From: Bdellovibrionales bacterium Ga0074139
GTDB taxonomy: Bacteria; Bdellovibrionota; Bdellovibrionia; Bdellovibrionales; Bdellovibrionaceae
Length of the DNA stretch: 64,000 bases
Assembly (NCBI GenBank): GCA_001464795.1
Contig: LNEB01000015.1
Location: 310,001-374,000 of the forward strand
Direction: 5' to 3'
Shown piece by piece: positions 1 to 9,512 of the stretch (within the stretch, counting starts at the first letter, position 1; every line of letters starts with the position of its first letter). The notes under the pieces were generated by a model that made no database searches, was not told the origin of the DNA, and worked only from the letters and a program-made list of their open reading frames with translations. The position numbers and the translations under genes were made by a program.

Positions 1-70
1 TTGGATTTTTAATAAACAGATAAAGACTGATTACAAAAATTAAAACTGCAATTATATCAAATAATAACAT
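1..70 (-). CDS. Possible 5' end of a membrane protein gene, cut by the window edge
   Basis: An ATG at 70 (minus strand) opens a frame that runs off the window edge for 23 codons without a stop. It reads almost wholly hydrophobic (MLLFDIIAVLIFVISLYLF and on), as expected for an N-terminal membrane helix. It would be the next gene of the operon, 44 bases after the pgeF stop. No convincing Shine-Dalgarno sequence precedes it, so the start or even the gene is uncertain. The family cannot be named from this fragment. Confidence 0.4.
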   Translation of the reverse strand, partial: MLLFDIIAVLIFVISLYLFIKNP

Positions 71-114
71 GGCTTAATTTTTAGACAGTTTATGCTGCAT
101 GTAAACTAAAATGA

Positions 115-789
115 CTAAAATTTTGCAACGAAGCTGATTTGTCGACCAGAAAGCTGCTGATCTCTGCGAAAAGAGTGAAAGCGAAAATCAGTTTTTGTAT
201 CAAAAAAGCATTTTTCAACTTGCTTAGAATTGAGGCCAATATTTATAAGCTGACTTTCAAGAATTTTAGAAAGATCAGCATAGGAACTGTCATTTTCTTT
301 TATTAACCACTCCTCAGACGGTAAAGTTGTTCCTTCTTTAAGAATTTCAATGGCATCTGATCTAATAGAAAATGAATTCTTCATAATGTGGGGCCCTACC
401 CATAATTTCCAACTTTTTAAAGAGTTGGGGTCGGAAAGGGATTGAATGGATTTCCCAACAATACCATTTGCAACCCCACGCCAGCCAGCGTGAATGGAAA
501 CGATGGTTGAGGTTAAAGCATTAAATCCTAGAACAGGAAGGCAATCGGCTGTTTTGGTAATTAAGGCTAAATTAGATTCCTTTGTCCACTGGGCATCCGC
601 TTCAGTAAAATTCAAACTCGGTTGTGATGATTCGACCAATCGATTACCATGAACTTGTTTGACTGATGACCAATTAAGAAGGGGATACTTTTTCTGCAAA
701 CTGAGCAGGTCAGAGCAGTGCTTACCAAAAAAATAGATAATATTATTTTCGATGTATTCAAATCCAAGTTCTGTTTCTTCAAAACTCAC
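115..789 (-). CDS. pgeF: PgeF/YfiH family (multicopper-oxidase-fold LACC1-like) protein
   Basis: Member of the YfiH/LACC1 family, once called polyphenol oxidases. Known members act as purine nucleoside phosphorylases/adenosine deaminases or as cytoplasmic peptidoglycan-precursor editing factors. The family's metal-site residues are visible: His47 in KQVHGNR, Cys83 in TADCLP and His100 in HAGWRG. At 224 residues it is slightly short for the family (about 240). The start is GTG at 789, overlapping the rluD stop by 11 bases, which implies translational coupling. The rluD-pgeF order is widespread in bacteria, which supports both calls. Which biochemical activity it has cannot be told from sequence. 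Confidence 0.9.
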   Translation of the reverse strand: MSFEETELGFEYIENNIIYFFGKHCSDLLSLQKKYPLLNWSSVKQVHGNRLVESSQPSLNFTEADAQWTKESNLALITKTADCLPVLGFNALTSTIVSIHAGWRGVANGIVGKSIQSLSDPNSLKSWKLWVGPHIMKNSFSIRSDAIEILKEGTTLPSEEWLIKENDSSYADLSKILESQLINIGLNSKQVEKCFFDTKTDFRFHSFRRDQQLSGRQISFVAKF

Positions 790-1738
790 TTAAGCCCCAT
801 TTTTTAATTAGGTTGAGATCTTTTTCGGGCCACTGAATTTTAAAATCAAGCCACTGCTTATTGATGGGATGATGAAACCCGAGCTGCTCAGCATGCAATA
901 AAAATCGATCAAGATTTCTAATGTCACTTTTTGTTGATTCTTGTGAAAGAATTTTTAGTTTTTTTTCTGCTCCGTAGGCCTTATCTGCTACTAGTGGGTG
1001 TCCTTTTTCGCTCATGTGGACTCGAATTTGGTGAGTGCGCCCCGTCTCAAGCTTCAATTCAATTAATGATAAGCCCTGCTTAGATGAAAGTGTTTTATAA
1101 TTTGTAGCGGACCACTTTCCATTGGGGACGCTTGCAAATCTTTTTCTGTCGGTGGGATGTCGTCCAATATGACTTTCACATCGGCCGTTGGGTGGTTGAG
1201 GAATGCCAAAGCAAACCGCTTTATAAACCCTGTGAATTTTTCTTTCTTGGAAATCTTTTACAAGGCTTTCATGAGCTAGATCATTTTTTGCAATTACTAA
1301 TAAGCCACTGGTTTCCTTATCCAGGCGATGTACAATTCCAGGCCTGGTTTCATTAAAGCGCATAGATAAATTTTTGGTATAAAACAAAAGTGCATTCACA
1401 AGGGTATCAGTTTCATGTCCAGCTGCTGGATGCACAACCAGTCCAGAGGGTTTGTTAACAACAATGATATCTTCATCTTCAAATTGAATATCAAGCGGAA
1501 TATCAGAAGGATTTAGTCCGACAGTTTTTTCTGAGGGAATATGAATAGAAATTTTATCCCCAAGCCTGGTTAGGTAAGAAGATTTACAATTTTTTTCATT
1601 CACCAAAACATGACTTTCAGTTATTAAAAAATCAGCCTTGGTTCTTGAACGAACTTCAGGAAAAGAAGAAACAATTCGGTCAAGTCGAACATTGATTTGA
1701 TCCTCTTGAATGGTGAGTTCAAGTTTTTTTTCAGACAC
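779..1738 (-). CDS. rluD: RluD-type 23S rRNA pseudouridine synthase
   Basis: Pseudouridine synthase of the RluA/RluD family, modifying uridines in large-subunit rRNA. An N-terminal S4-like RNA-binding domain (about residues 15-70) precedes the catalytic domain. The signature HRLDKETSGLL carries the catalytic Asp at about residue 140, and the later GRTHQIRVH motif is also intact. Length 319 matches E. coli RluD (326). It starts with GTG at 1738, sharing one base with the upstream stop codon (TAGTG), so it is coupled to the J-like/HTH gene. Exact target position (RluD versus RluC/RluA specificity) is inferred from the S4 domain and the partnership with pgeF. Confidence 0.93.
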   Translation of the reverse strand: MSEKKLELTIQEDQINVRLDRIVSSFPEVRSRTKADFLITESHVLVNEKNCKSSYLTRLGDKISIHIPSEKTVGLNPSDIPLDIQFEDEDIIVVNKPSGLVVHPAAGHETDTLVNALLFYTKNLSMRFNETRPGIVHRLDKETSGLLVIAKNDLAHESLVKDFQERKIHRVYKAVCFGIPQPPNGRCESHIGRHPTDRKRFASVPNGKWSATNYKTLSSKQGLSLIELKLETGRTHQIRVHMSEKGHPLVADKAYGAEKKLKILSQESTKSDIRNLDRFLLHAEQLGFHHPINKQWLDFKIQWPEKDLNLIKKWGLSEF

Positions 1739-2358
1739 TAGATTTTCTTTTTAAAAAGAGTCAGGTAGGAATCAGCAACAAGCTTATCATTTAAACCAAG
1801 TTCTTTTGCGATTTGACTTACATACCCTCTAACAAAAACACTGGCAGGAAGACTTTTTTCTTCCATCTTTTCGATGGATGAAATGTAGTAAGGATTGATT
1901 TTTGTTTTTTCGCTAATTCTTTCAATTGATAGGCCTTTGTACTCACGAACTTTTTTTATGAACGGGCCATCCCACTGAGTCTGAGCAAAAATTTCTTTTT
2001 CGAATTCAGCATCTTTTTGGTACTGCGGACGTTTCATCTCAGCTTTAGGTTCTGGGTAGTACTGCTTACTTGCACCCAATATTGAGCTATAGGAAAGATC
2101 ATCGATTGAGAACTGACTTGATAGAAGTCTTTGGTCGTAAATGGATCGCAAAGTCTTATTGCCTAAAACAGAATAAGCTTCTTCAATTAATCCTAATAGT
2201 TCGCGCGCTTCGCTATCACTGAAAACTGTATAAATGGCAGGATTTTCTCCGGAGTAAGTTCGCTTGGCTCTGTCATAGGCCGTCGTTACTTCGTGTTGGG
2301 CTGCGTTTGTGGGCAGTTCTAGTATTTCGTAGTAATTGTGCTTTGGTAGCTGAGGCAT
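1738..2358 (-). CDS. Degenerate J-domain fused to a RodZ-like helix-turn-helix
   Basis: 206 residues. Residues 7-80 look like a DnaJ J-domain (NYYEILELP start, AYSVLGNKTLRSIYDQRL end). However, the His-Pro-Asp loop that stimulates DnaK is absent; the corresponding stretch reads YSGENP (35-40). Residues about 130-205 resemble the XRE/RodZ-type HTH_25 domain (IKKVREYKGLSIERISEKT, followed by the PASVFVRGYV signature). No membrane segment is visible, unlike full RodZ. It lies four bases after the MinD-like ATPase gene, so the two probably act together. A role as adaptor or DNA/cytoskeleton-binding partner is inference. Confidence 0.8.
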   Translation of the reverse strand: MPQLPKHNYYEILELPTNAAQHEVTTAYDRAKRTYSGENPAIYTVFSDSEARELLGLIEEAYSVLGNKTLRSIYDQRLLSSQFSIDDLSYSSILGASKQYYPEPKAEMKRPQYQKDAEFEKEIFAQTQWDGPFIKKVREYKGLSIERISEKTKINPYYISSIEKMEEKSLPASVFVRGYVSQIAKELGLNDKLVADSYLTLFKKKI

Positions 2359-2362
2359 ATGA

Positions 2363-3301
2363 TTATACTACGGCGCGAAGCTCTTCCGGATCAATCATAT
2401 GTTTGCACAAAGATAAAAACTGTCCAGACAGGGGAGTAAAAGGTTGGGCGACCAAAACAGGTTCACGGTTTCGAAGCGACTGCCACACCGCATTGTCGAA
2501 GTCGATCGCAGCCGCAAACTCGAGTGAAACATCATAATATTTGCAGGCCACTGATTTCATTGAGTGACCGAGTTCCATTTGTTGAGGACTACGAACAGAA
2601 TTAACAATCAATTGCACAGGCTTTTTTGATAACTGCTCAAAGTGATCAAAGATAAAACCCTCATGTCCCAATAAATATTTTTTAAACGAAAAGGGTTCAG
2701 GCAAAATTCTTTGGCGATGATCCCTAAGAACGTACATTAATTTACCAAAAGCGTCGGGGGTGGAGTTCTCTTTTAAGGTCGAGCAAATAAGAGACTCAAC
2801 AAAGCGATAAGTTTTTTCAATACTTGTTGGCTCAGGAGTTGTGATCAGAAATTTTTCATCACAGCGCTTGAAAATATTCATATGATGCTCGTAAAAACCT
2901 GTTCCAAGATCAATAATCACATAATCAGCATCAATATTTTTAAGGTCTTTCCAGAATTGGTTAATGTGTGAGGTTTCAATACTGACAGGTCCCCAAGCAT
3001 CCCAAAATCCTTGTATGTACTGCAAATTGGGGTGAGGGGTGTTTAAAACGATGTCTTCCAGAGATTTTGTGGATTCAAAATAATGTCGTAAGTTCATGTG
3101 AGACGGGTCAATTCCTAAAGCAGTATGAGAATTGGCGCCTGTTAAATCAAAATCAACTAACACAACTTTGTGTCCTAGTTTTGAAACAGTAAGTGCTAAA
3201 GATGTGGATATAAAAGTTTTTCCGACTCCACCTTTGCCAGAGGAAACTCCCCAAATACAGGGTGCTAACTTTTCACTTGGTTTTACTTTTTCAAACTCCA
3301 C
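2363..3301 (-). CDS. MinD/ParA/FlhG-like P-loop ATPase
   Basis: 312-residue SIMIBI-class ATPase with a deviant Walker A (KGGVGKTF, residues 23-30) including the signature lysine, a switch-type VDFDLTGAN motif, and DYVIIDLGTG as Walker B. The closest family feel is FlhG/MinD, which position flagella, division sites or other polar structures. A C-terminal amphipathic membrane-targeting helix is not obvious. Start is GTG at 3301, seven bases after tsaB. It is followed immediately by the J-like/HTH gene, and that pairing is its best functional clue. Being located in a translation/envelope operon, not in a flagellar one, makes a specific flagellar role uncertain. Confidence 0.82.
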   Translation of the reverse strand: MEFEKVKPSEKLAPCIWGVSSGKGGVGKTFISTSLALTVSKLGHKVVLVDFDLTGANSHTALGIDPSHMNLRHYFESTKSLEDIVLNTPHPNLQYIQGFWDAWGPVSIETSHINQFWKDLKNIDADYVIIDLGTGFYEHHMNIFKRCDEKFLITTPEPTSIEKTYRFVESLICSTLKENSTPDAFGKLMYVLRDHRQRILPEPFSFKKYLLGHEGFIFDHFEQLSKKPVQLIVNSVRSPQQMELGHSMKSVACKYYDVSLEFAAAIDFDNAVWQSLRNREPVLVAQPFTPLSGQFLSLCKHMIDPEELRAVV

Positions 3302-3307
3302 AAAAAC

Positions 3308-4024
3308 TTACTCCTTGAAGTCGAGAGGGGACCACACAATTCCTTGTGATGTCTCTTCGGCTTCAGACGAGCGAATATAAAGTGGATTTAATGATTTCCA
3401 GTCTAAAGTTAAGTTATTTTTAATACTTTTTTCAGCAAGTAATCCAACGGACTTAGCAGTCGGAAAATCAAAGATGTTTGATGGACGCTGCATTTTCTTA
3501 AGAATTCGTTCAGGCAAAAAATTTTGATAGGCCAAAAAACCATCCCCGACTGTTAGTAGTGGTCCAGTTAATTGCGACTCGATCTCTTTCATTAAAATAA
3601 CTGAGGGAGCCTTAAGAGTTTCAATTTCTAGACCTTGGTGTTGATAAATCCCATAATAGGCCATGTTTTTATAGGCATTGATCAAACAAAGAGTTGGAAG
3701 TTGGTGAGTTGAATTCTGAAAAGCGAGGGATAAAAGAGAGTCTATGCCAATGACCGGTTTAGAAAAAGCATAGGCAAAGGATTTAACAGCATTCACAGAA
3801 ACACGAATGCCTGTGAAACTGCCAGGACCAATTCCTGAAGCAAAATAGTCAAAATCTTGAAATTTTAAATTAAGATCAGAAATCAGATCCACAGCAAATT
3901 GATGCAAATTTTCAGAATGTGATTTCTGAATATCACTTTCTTTATAAGCTAAACATTTTCCATCTTGAATGACTGCAACACTACCTAGCTTTGTGCTGGA
4001 TTCAAAAGCTAGGATCAGTGCCAT
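3308..4024 (-). CDS. tsaB: TsaB, tRNA t6A37 modification partner
   Basis: TsaB (YeaZ) is the scaffold subunit that works with TsaD and TsaE to attach threonylcarbamoyl to A37 of ANN-decoding tRNAs. The N-terminal ASKHA fold is visible (ILAFESSTKLGSVAV), and the GIGPGSFTGIR motif at residues 64-73 is diagnostic of TsaB. Length 238 is typical. The ATG overlaps the rseP stop by one base (TAATG). TsaD, TsaE and TsaC are not in this window. Confidence 0.93.
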   Translation of the reverse strand: MALILAFESSTKLGSVAVIQDGKCLAYKESDIQKSHSENLHQFAVDLISDLNLKFQDFDYFASGIGPGSFTGIRVSVNAVKSFAYAFSKPVIGIDSLLSLAFQNSTHQLPTLCLINAYKNMAYYGIYQHQGLEIETLKAPSVILMKEIESQLTGPLLTVGDGFLAYQNFLPERILKKMQRPSNIFDFPTAKSVGLLAEKSIKNNLTLDWKSLNPLYIRSSEAEETSQGIVWSPLDFKE

Positions 4025-5697
4025 TAATAAGTTCCAAAACCTAAGAGTCTAGAGAAATCATTATAAAGGGCAAACAACATAAGACTCATCAGAAGAACAA
4101 TTCCCACTTGTTGTGCCATTTCCATTTTCTTAAGGCTGAGCGGAGAGCCTTTAATAAGTTCAACGGTGTAAAAAACCAGGTGTCCACCGTCTAAAACCGG
4201 AACCGGTAATAAGTTAAGCACAAATAAGCTAATGGAAATAATTCCCATCATTTGTAGAAAGTAATTTGTTCCTGCTTTGAAAGATTCACTGGCCGCAGTT
4301 CCGATTGAAATCACTCCACCCACATTTTTTGGGGAAATTTCACCTTGAATAAGACGAACAAAACTTAATAGCGTCATCACAGTAAAGTCATAGGACTTGA
4401 TTGAACCCTTCACCAAGGCTTCAGAAATTCCGTCAGCTTTAACGATCACACTTTTTTCAGTGGTTAAAGATAGCATTGGTGAAATTCCAATGGTGAAACG
4501 CTTTTCTTCTTTTCCAGTCTGGGTCATGTGTGAAGTTTTTTTAGGCAAGATTTCAAACTTCTTCTCTTCGCCTAATCGACTAACAGTTAGCTTGATGGCA
4601 CCAGTTGTGTCATCATAGGATTTAATCAAATTAAGAACTTGATCCCAGTCTTTAAGTGTATTGCCATTTAAAGTCAGCAGTCGATCACCGACCTGAAGAC
4701 CCGCTTGTTGTGCAGGCGAATTAGGAAATACATGGGCTAAATAAAGCTCTGGAGATTCGATCCCAACTTCTGAGAGCTGATTTTTATCAGGCTTAATAAA
4801 ATTAACAGATAAAATTTCTGGTTTTTCTGATTCTTGAGAGAGTCTTTCCACATCTAAAGAAGCCTGTTCGCCAGGTCCAATTTCAGTAAAAGCAGACTCT
4901 AGATCACGCCAGAAGCGGATGTCTTTGCCGTTAATGGTTTTGACTTGATCACCCGTTTTTAGTCCAACAGATGAAAATAGTGATCCTTCTGTAACAGCTA
5001 CAACAGAGGACTTAGATAAATAGTCAAGACCTGTAATTGTTCCTGCTACTTTAGAATTAGCCAAAGGATTAGGGTTTTCCATTGAAGTCACAGGAGCCGT
5101 TATGGATTTTGATTCTCCATTGGGAAGTAGAATTTCCATTTCTGCGTTTTGGCCAATTTTCTTATCAAGTTGTGACTGAACATCATCCCAAGTTTTAACG
5201 GTTTGACCAGAGACTTTCAAAATCCGGTCACCTGGACGTAGACCTGACTGATAAGCTTCTGAAGAGTGGTTAAGATCACCAACGGCTGCAGGTCTTTTTT
5301 CTTCACCCATGTAAGCGACAAATCCAAATACAAAAATGGCGAAAAATAAATTCATCAGAGGACCGGCTAAAACAATCGCAATTCTTTGAAGAACAGTTTT
5401 ATGAGTAAAAGATACGGCCTTCAATTCCTCTGGAATTGTTGTGTCACCAGGTTGTTCACCAAACATTTTGACGTAGCCACCAAGGGGAATCAGTGAAAGG
5501 CAGTAATTGGTATCGCCGCGTTTGTATTGCAAAAGCTTTTTGCCAAAGCCCAAACTGAAGACTTCAACTTTAACTCCACATAACCTTGCGACTAAAAAAT
5601 GGCCAAGTTCGTGGACAAAGACCAGAACTCCAAGAAGAAGAATGAAAGGGATGACGGTGTACCAAACATTTTGAGTGAGCTTTAAAATGATTTCCAT
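4024..5697 (-). CDS. rseP: RseP-type site-2 zinc metalloprotease with three PDZ-like domains
   Basis: Inner-membrane intramembrane protease (M50). The catalytic HELGH motif is at residues 29-33 in the first membrane helix, and the LDGG motif supplying the third zinc ligand is near residue 501 before the last helix. Between the membrane segments lie what look like three PDZ domains (about 137-200, 230-300 and 315-387), each with a GLxxGDxxxxxxG-type core. E. coli RseP has two and is about 450 residues; this protein is 557. The family cleaves anti-sigma factors and remnant signal peptides. Position after cdsA is the classical one, although dxr, often found between them, is absent. Confidence 0.93.
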   Translation of the reverse strand: MEIILKLTQNVWYTVIPFILLLGVLVFVHELGHFLVARLCGVKVEVFSLGFGKKLLQYKRGDTNYCLSLIPLGGYVKMFGEQPGDTTIPEELKAVSFTHKTVLQRIAIVLAGPLMNLFFAIFVFGFVAYMGEEKRPAAVGDLNHSSEAYQSGLRPGDRILKVSGQTVKTWDDVQSQLDKKIGQNAEMEILLPNGESKSITAPVTSMENPNPLANSKVAGTITGLDYLSKSSVVAVTEGSLFSSVGLKTGDQVKTINGKDIRFWRDLESAFTEIGPGEQASLDVERLSQESEKPEILSVNFIKPDKNQLSEVGIESPELYLAHVFPNSPAQQAGLQVGDRLLTLNGNTLKDWDQVLNLIKSYDDTTGAIKLTVSRLGEEKKFEILPKKTSHMTQTGKEEKRFTIGISPMLSLTTEKSVIVKADGISEALVKGSIKSYDFTVMTLLSFVRLIQGEISPKNVGGVISIGTAASESFKAGTNYFLQMMGIISISLFVLNLLPVPVLDGGHLVFYTVELIKGSPLSLKKMEMAQQVGIVLLMSLMLFALYNDFSRLLGFGTY

Positions 5698-5715
5698 ACT
5701 GATATTGTCATAGGA

Positions 5716-6561
5716 CTAAATCAGATTTTCAAGGATTATGGCCCCTAATAAAAAAATGGGACTAGCAAACAAGACGCCATCAATTCTATCCAGTACTCCA
5801 CCGTGACCAGGCATCAAGCCACCAGAATCTTTGACATTTGCCACTCTTTTTAGAAGGGATTCAAAGTAGTCTCCAAATTGGGCAATGACTCCTGTTGAGA
5901 CACTTAAGAGCCCAAATTTAATGGGACCAATGTGAGGAAACCAAAAACTGCACAAAAGTCCTGCTGCGAATGAAAAAATCAGACCACCCCAAGCGCCAGC
6001 CAAAGTTTTCTTCGGAGAAATATTCGGCATAATTTTTTTCTCTCCGAAAAGCATTCCAACAAAATAGGCTCCGATATCACCGGCAAAAACCACACAGAGC
6101 AAACTGACAAACCAATAAAGTCCTAGTGGCATATCGATGAGATACTCGGCAAACGAAGGCAATAAGCCAATATAGAAAAAACCCATAGCGGCTTTCGCTT
6201 GATAAACGGCAAGATGGTTGAGGTTATCAAGTTTGCGATTCAGACTGATGCTACAAACACAAAAACTAACAAAAAAGAATGAATAGAAAAGACCAGCATA
6301 AATGGGTCTCCAAGAGCTTAATAAAAAAATCAAAAGATTAAATATGAAAAATAAAATTCGGCTTGTTCGAAGATCAGAATTTTTAAATAGCACATTGTTG
6401 AGCTCTAGACTGCCTATAATCACACAGGCCAACACAATCAGCTTCAATCCCATTAAGTTAAGGAAGTAGTAGCTAACACTAACAAAAATTAAAACAATAG
6501 CAGCAGTTAAGCTACGGGTTTTAAGTGAGTTGAGTTGAAGGGAGGTCAGAGATGCGGCCAT
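5716..6561 (-). CDS. cdsA: CdsA, phosphatidate cytidylyltransferase
   Basis: Makes CDP-diacylglycerol from phosphatidate and CTP, the branch point of phospholipid synthesis. The 281-residue protein has about eight hydrophobic segments. It carries the family signature near the C terminus (KDSGGLMPGHGGVLDRIDG) and the GDIGAYFVG motif in the middle. It starts with ATG at 6561, overlapping the end of uppS by 41 bases. No Shine-Dalgarno sequence is evident there, so translation is probably coupled to uppS. Confidence 0.95.
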   Translation of the reverse strand: MAASLTSLQLNSLKTRSLTAAIVLIFVSVSYYFLNLMGLKLIVLACVIIGSLELNNVLFKNSDLRTSRILFFIFNLLIFLLSSWRPIYAGLFYSFFFVSFCVCSISLNRKLDNLNHLAVYQAKAAMGFFYIGLLPSFAEYLIDMPLGLYWFVSLLCVVFAGDIGAYFVGMLFGEKKIMPNISPKKTLAGAWGGLIFSFAAGLLCSFWFPHIGPIKFGLLSVSTGVIAQFGDYFESLLKRVANVKDSGGLMPGHGGVLDRIDGVLFASPIFLLGAIILENLI

Positions 6562-7246
6562 AGCGTCTTTCTCGTGAAGAGTAATGTATCAAAGCTTCCT
6601 GTAAATCGGCTTCAGTGAAGTCGGGCCAGAGTTTTTCAGAAAAATAAAGCTCTGAGTAAGCTGATTGCCACAATAAGAAATTAGAGAGTCTTTTTTCACC
6701 ACTTGTTCTTAAAATGAGATCAGGATCGGGTAAATGATTTGATGGAAGGTAGCCTCGGACAAGATCTTCATTAATCATATCTGATTTCAGATCTCCTGAT
6801 TTAATCTTCTCTGCAATGGCTTGAATGGCGTGAGTTAATTCCTGACGGCCACCGTAACTAAGGGCGAAAGTAAGAGTCATTCCCGTGCAATGAGCAGTCC
6901 TATTTTTAGCATCGTTTACAATGCTGCGGATTTCTTCAGAAAGTTGAGAAGAGTCACCGATTGTATTGAAGCGAATATTTTCTTTAACAAGATTAGTGGT
7001 TTCCTTTTTTAAATATTTATTTAAAATTTTCATTAAAATGGAGACCTCTGCAGCAGGTCTTAACCAATTTTCAGAACTAAAAGCATAAAGAGTTAAATAA
7101 GGTATTTTGAGTTTAGCACATTCTTGAATGATTGATTTAGCCACCTGGGTGCCACGAATGTGACCAAAATGGCGTGACTTATTCTTGCGCTTTGCCCAGC
7201 GTCCGTTACCGTCCATTATGATAGCTAGATGGCTAGGCCTTTTCAT
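6521..7246 (-). CDS. uppS: UppS, undecaprenyl diphosphate synthase
   Basis: Cis-prenyltransferase making the C55 lipid carrier for peptidoglycan and other wall polymers. The catalytic IMDGNGRWA motif is at residues 10-18 (Asp12), and the C-terminal DLILRTSGEKRLSNFLLWQ region with RERRYG is intact. Length 241 is standard. It sits 13 bases after frr, in the conserved frr-uppS-cdsA order. Confidence 0.96.
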   Translation of the reverse strand: MKRPSHLAIIMDGNGRWAKRKNKSRHFGHIRGTQVAKSIIQECAKLKIPYLTLYAFSSENWLRPAAEVSILMKILNKYLKKETTNLVKENIRFNTIGDSSQLSEEIRSIVNDAKNRTAHCTGMTLTFALSYGGRQELTHAIQAIAEKIKSGDLKSDMINEDLVRGYLPSNHLPDPDLILRTSGEKRLSNFLLWQSAYSELYFSEKLWPDFTEADLQEALIHYSSRERRYGRISDLPSTQLT

Positions 7247-7259
7247 TCTTAAACAATTC

Positions 7260-7817
7260 CTACAGTGTCAAAATGCTTTGTTCTTTTTCTTTAGCTAACT
7301 GATCTACTTTTTTAATAAAATCGTCAGTGGCCTTTTGCACTTCTGTTTCACCGCGTTTTGTTTCATCTTCACTAATCAATTTGTCTTTTGCCGCTTTTTT
7401 CAAAGCTTCATTGGCATCACGGCGAATCAATCGAACAGCGACCCTGGCTTCTTCAGCAATTTTGCTGACTTGTTTTGCTAAATCTTTACGGCGCTCTTCA
7501 GTTAAATCGGGCACTTTAAGACGAATGACTTTACCATCATTAATTGGTGCCATCCCGATATCTGACTTCACAAGGGACTGCTCAATTTCTTTTAAGATCG
7601 AGGTTTCCCAAGGTGCGATTAAAAAAGTTTTTGCATCTGGTGTAGATACGGATGCCACTTGATTCAGTGGAGAAGGATTCCCATAGTAATTAACGCGGAT
7701 ATTATCCAACATTGAAACTTGAGCTCGACCTGTTCTGACCTTTTTGAAATCTTCTGTTAAAGATGCGATGGTTTTCGACATTTTGTCTTGGGCTTGTTTT
7801 TTTACGTCTTCAATCAC
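7260..7817 (-). CDS. frr: Ribosome recycling factor
   Basis: RRF splits post-termination ribosomes together with EF-G. The 185-residue protein matches the family length and the conserved N-terminal helix (KTGRAQ-like VRTGRAQVSMLDNI) and C-terminal helix (RRDANEALKK). It starts with GTG at 7817, preceded by AAGGAG at good spacing. It lies between pyrH and uppS as in most bacteria. Confidence 0.96.
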   Translation of the reverse strand: MIEDVKKQAQDKMSKTIASLTEDFKKVRTGRAQVSMLDNIRVNYYGNPSPLNQVASVSTPDAKTFLIAPWETSILKEIEQSLVKSDIGMAPINDGKVIRLKVPDLTEERRKDLAKQVSKIAEEARVAVRLIRRDANEALKKAAKDKLISEDETKRGETEVQKATDDFIKKVDQLAKEKEQSILTL

Positions 7818-7828
7818 GTTAAGCTCCT

Positions 7829-8542
<714 letters not shown>

Positions 8543-9469
8543 TTAGTGTCCCTTCATGGCAGCTGCTTGTTGAGCAGCAACTTCAGCGGCAAAATCGTCT
8601 TTTTTCTTTTCGATTCCTTCGCCAAGTTCAAATCGTACAAATCGTAAAACTTTGACTTCAGCGCCGACTTTTTTAGAAGCTTCTTTTAAATAATCTGTCA
8701 CTTTTAGATCTGGATTTTTAACAAAAGCTTGTTCAAGAAGACAATTTTCAGCCAAAAACTTACGAATCTGACCGTCAACGATTTTGTCGATCATTTCAAC
8801 TTTTTTACCCTGTTCTAAGTTTTTTGCTTTTAAAATTTCTTTTTCTTTAGCCACCACTGCAGCTGGAATTTGATCGCCAGAAATAGCCATTGGGTTCATT
8901 GCAGCAATGTGAAGACAGATGTCTTGTGCTGTTGTTTTGGCATCAGCAGAAGTTGATGGGCCAGAAACTTCAATCAACACACCAATTTTACCTTCACCGT
9001 GAATGTAAGTGTGAACAACAGAATTGGCTGTTCCTTGGTATTTTTTCGCACGACGGATAACAAGATTTTCACCGATAGTAGCGATGTTTTCTTTTACTAA
9101 TTCTTCCATTTTTTGAGATGGGTTTTTTGAGTAAGCTTGTTCCAAGATGTTTTCAGTTTCTGCAGAGGCAAGAACATGGTCAGCCACGTTTTGAACGAAA
9201 TTTTTAAAGCCATCATTGCGCGCTACGAAATCTGTTTCAGAGTTGATTTCAACAACAATACCCACATTGTTTTTAACTTGAGCAAAAACAGCACCTTCAG
9301 CTGCAATACGACCTGCTTTTTTAGCTGCAGATGAAAGACCTTTTTTACGAAGCCATTCAACAGCCGCTTCGAAGTCACCAGCAGTTTCTTCGAGAGCCTT
9401 TTTACAATCCATCATTCCAGCGCTTGTTTTTTCGCGCAGTTCTTTTACTTGTGATGCGGAAATCGACAT
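8543..9469 (-). CDS. tsf: Elongation factor Ts
   Basis: Nucleotide exchange factor for EF-Tu. The N-terminal UBA-like domain (VKELREKTSAGMMDCKKAL) and the TDFVARN motif that contacts EF-Tu are intact. 308 residues is close to the E. coli length (283), with a short C-terminal extension rich in Ala/Gln. It has an ideal AAGGAG ribosome binding site. It follows rpsB after a 65-base spacer that holds a terminator-like hairpin. Confidence 0.97.
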   Translation of the reverse strand: MSISASQVKELREKTSAGMMDCKKALEETAGDFEAAVEWLRKKGLSSAAKKAGRIAAEGAVFAQVKNNVGIVVEINSETDFVARNDGFKNFVQNVADHVLASAETENILEQAYSKNPSQKMEELVKENIATIGENLVIRRAKKYQGTANSVVHTYIHGEGKIGVLIEVSGPSTSADAKTTAQDICLHIAAMNPMAISGDQIPAAVVAKEKEILKAKNLEQGKKVEMIDKIVDGQIRKFLAENCLLEQAFVKNPDLKVTDYLKEASKKVGAEVKVLRFVRFELGEGIEKKKDDFAAEVAAQQAAAMKGH

Positions 9470-9512
9470 AAAATCTCCTTGGAGGAATTAATTATTTTAA
9501 AAAAAAAGAATT

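Noticed and set aside
2348-2365. TATAAT on the minus strand just before the J-like/HTH gene
   Set aside because: It arises from the last codons of the MinD-like gene (GTA GTA TAA) and would leave no leader; most likely coincidence inside an operon.
7327-7662. A 111-codon plus-strand frame opposite frr
   Set aside because: It is antisense to the highly conserved frr coding sequence, has no ribosome binding site, and its composition is that of a reversed coding strand.
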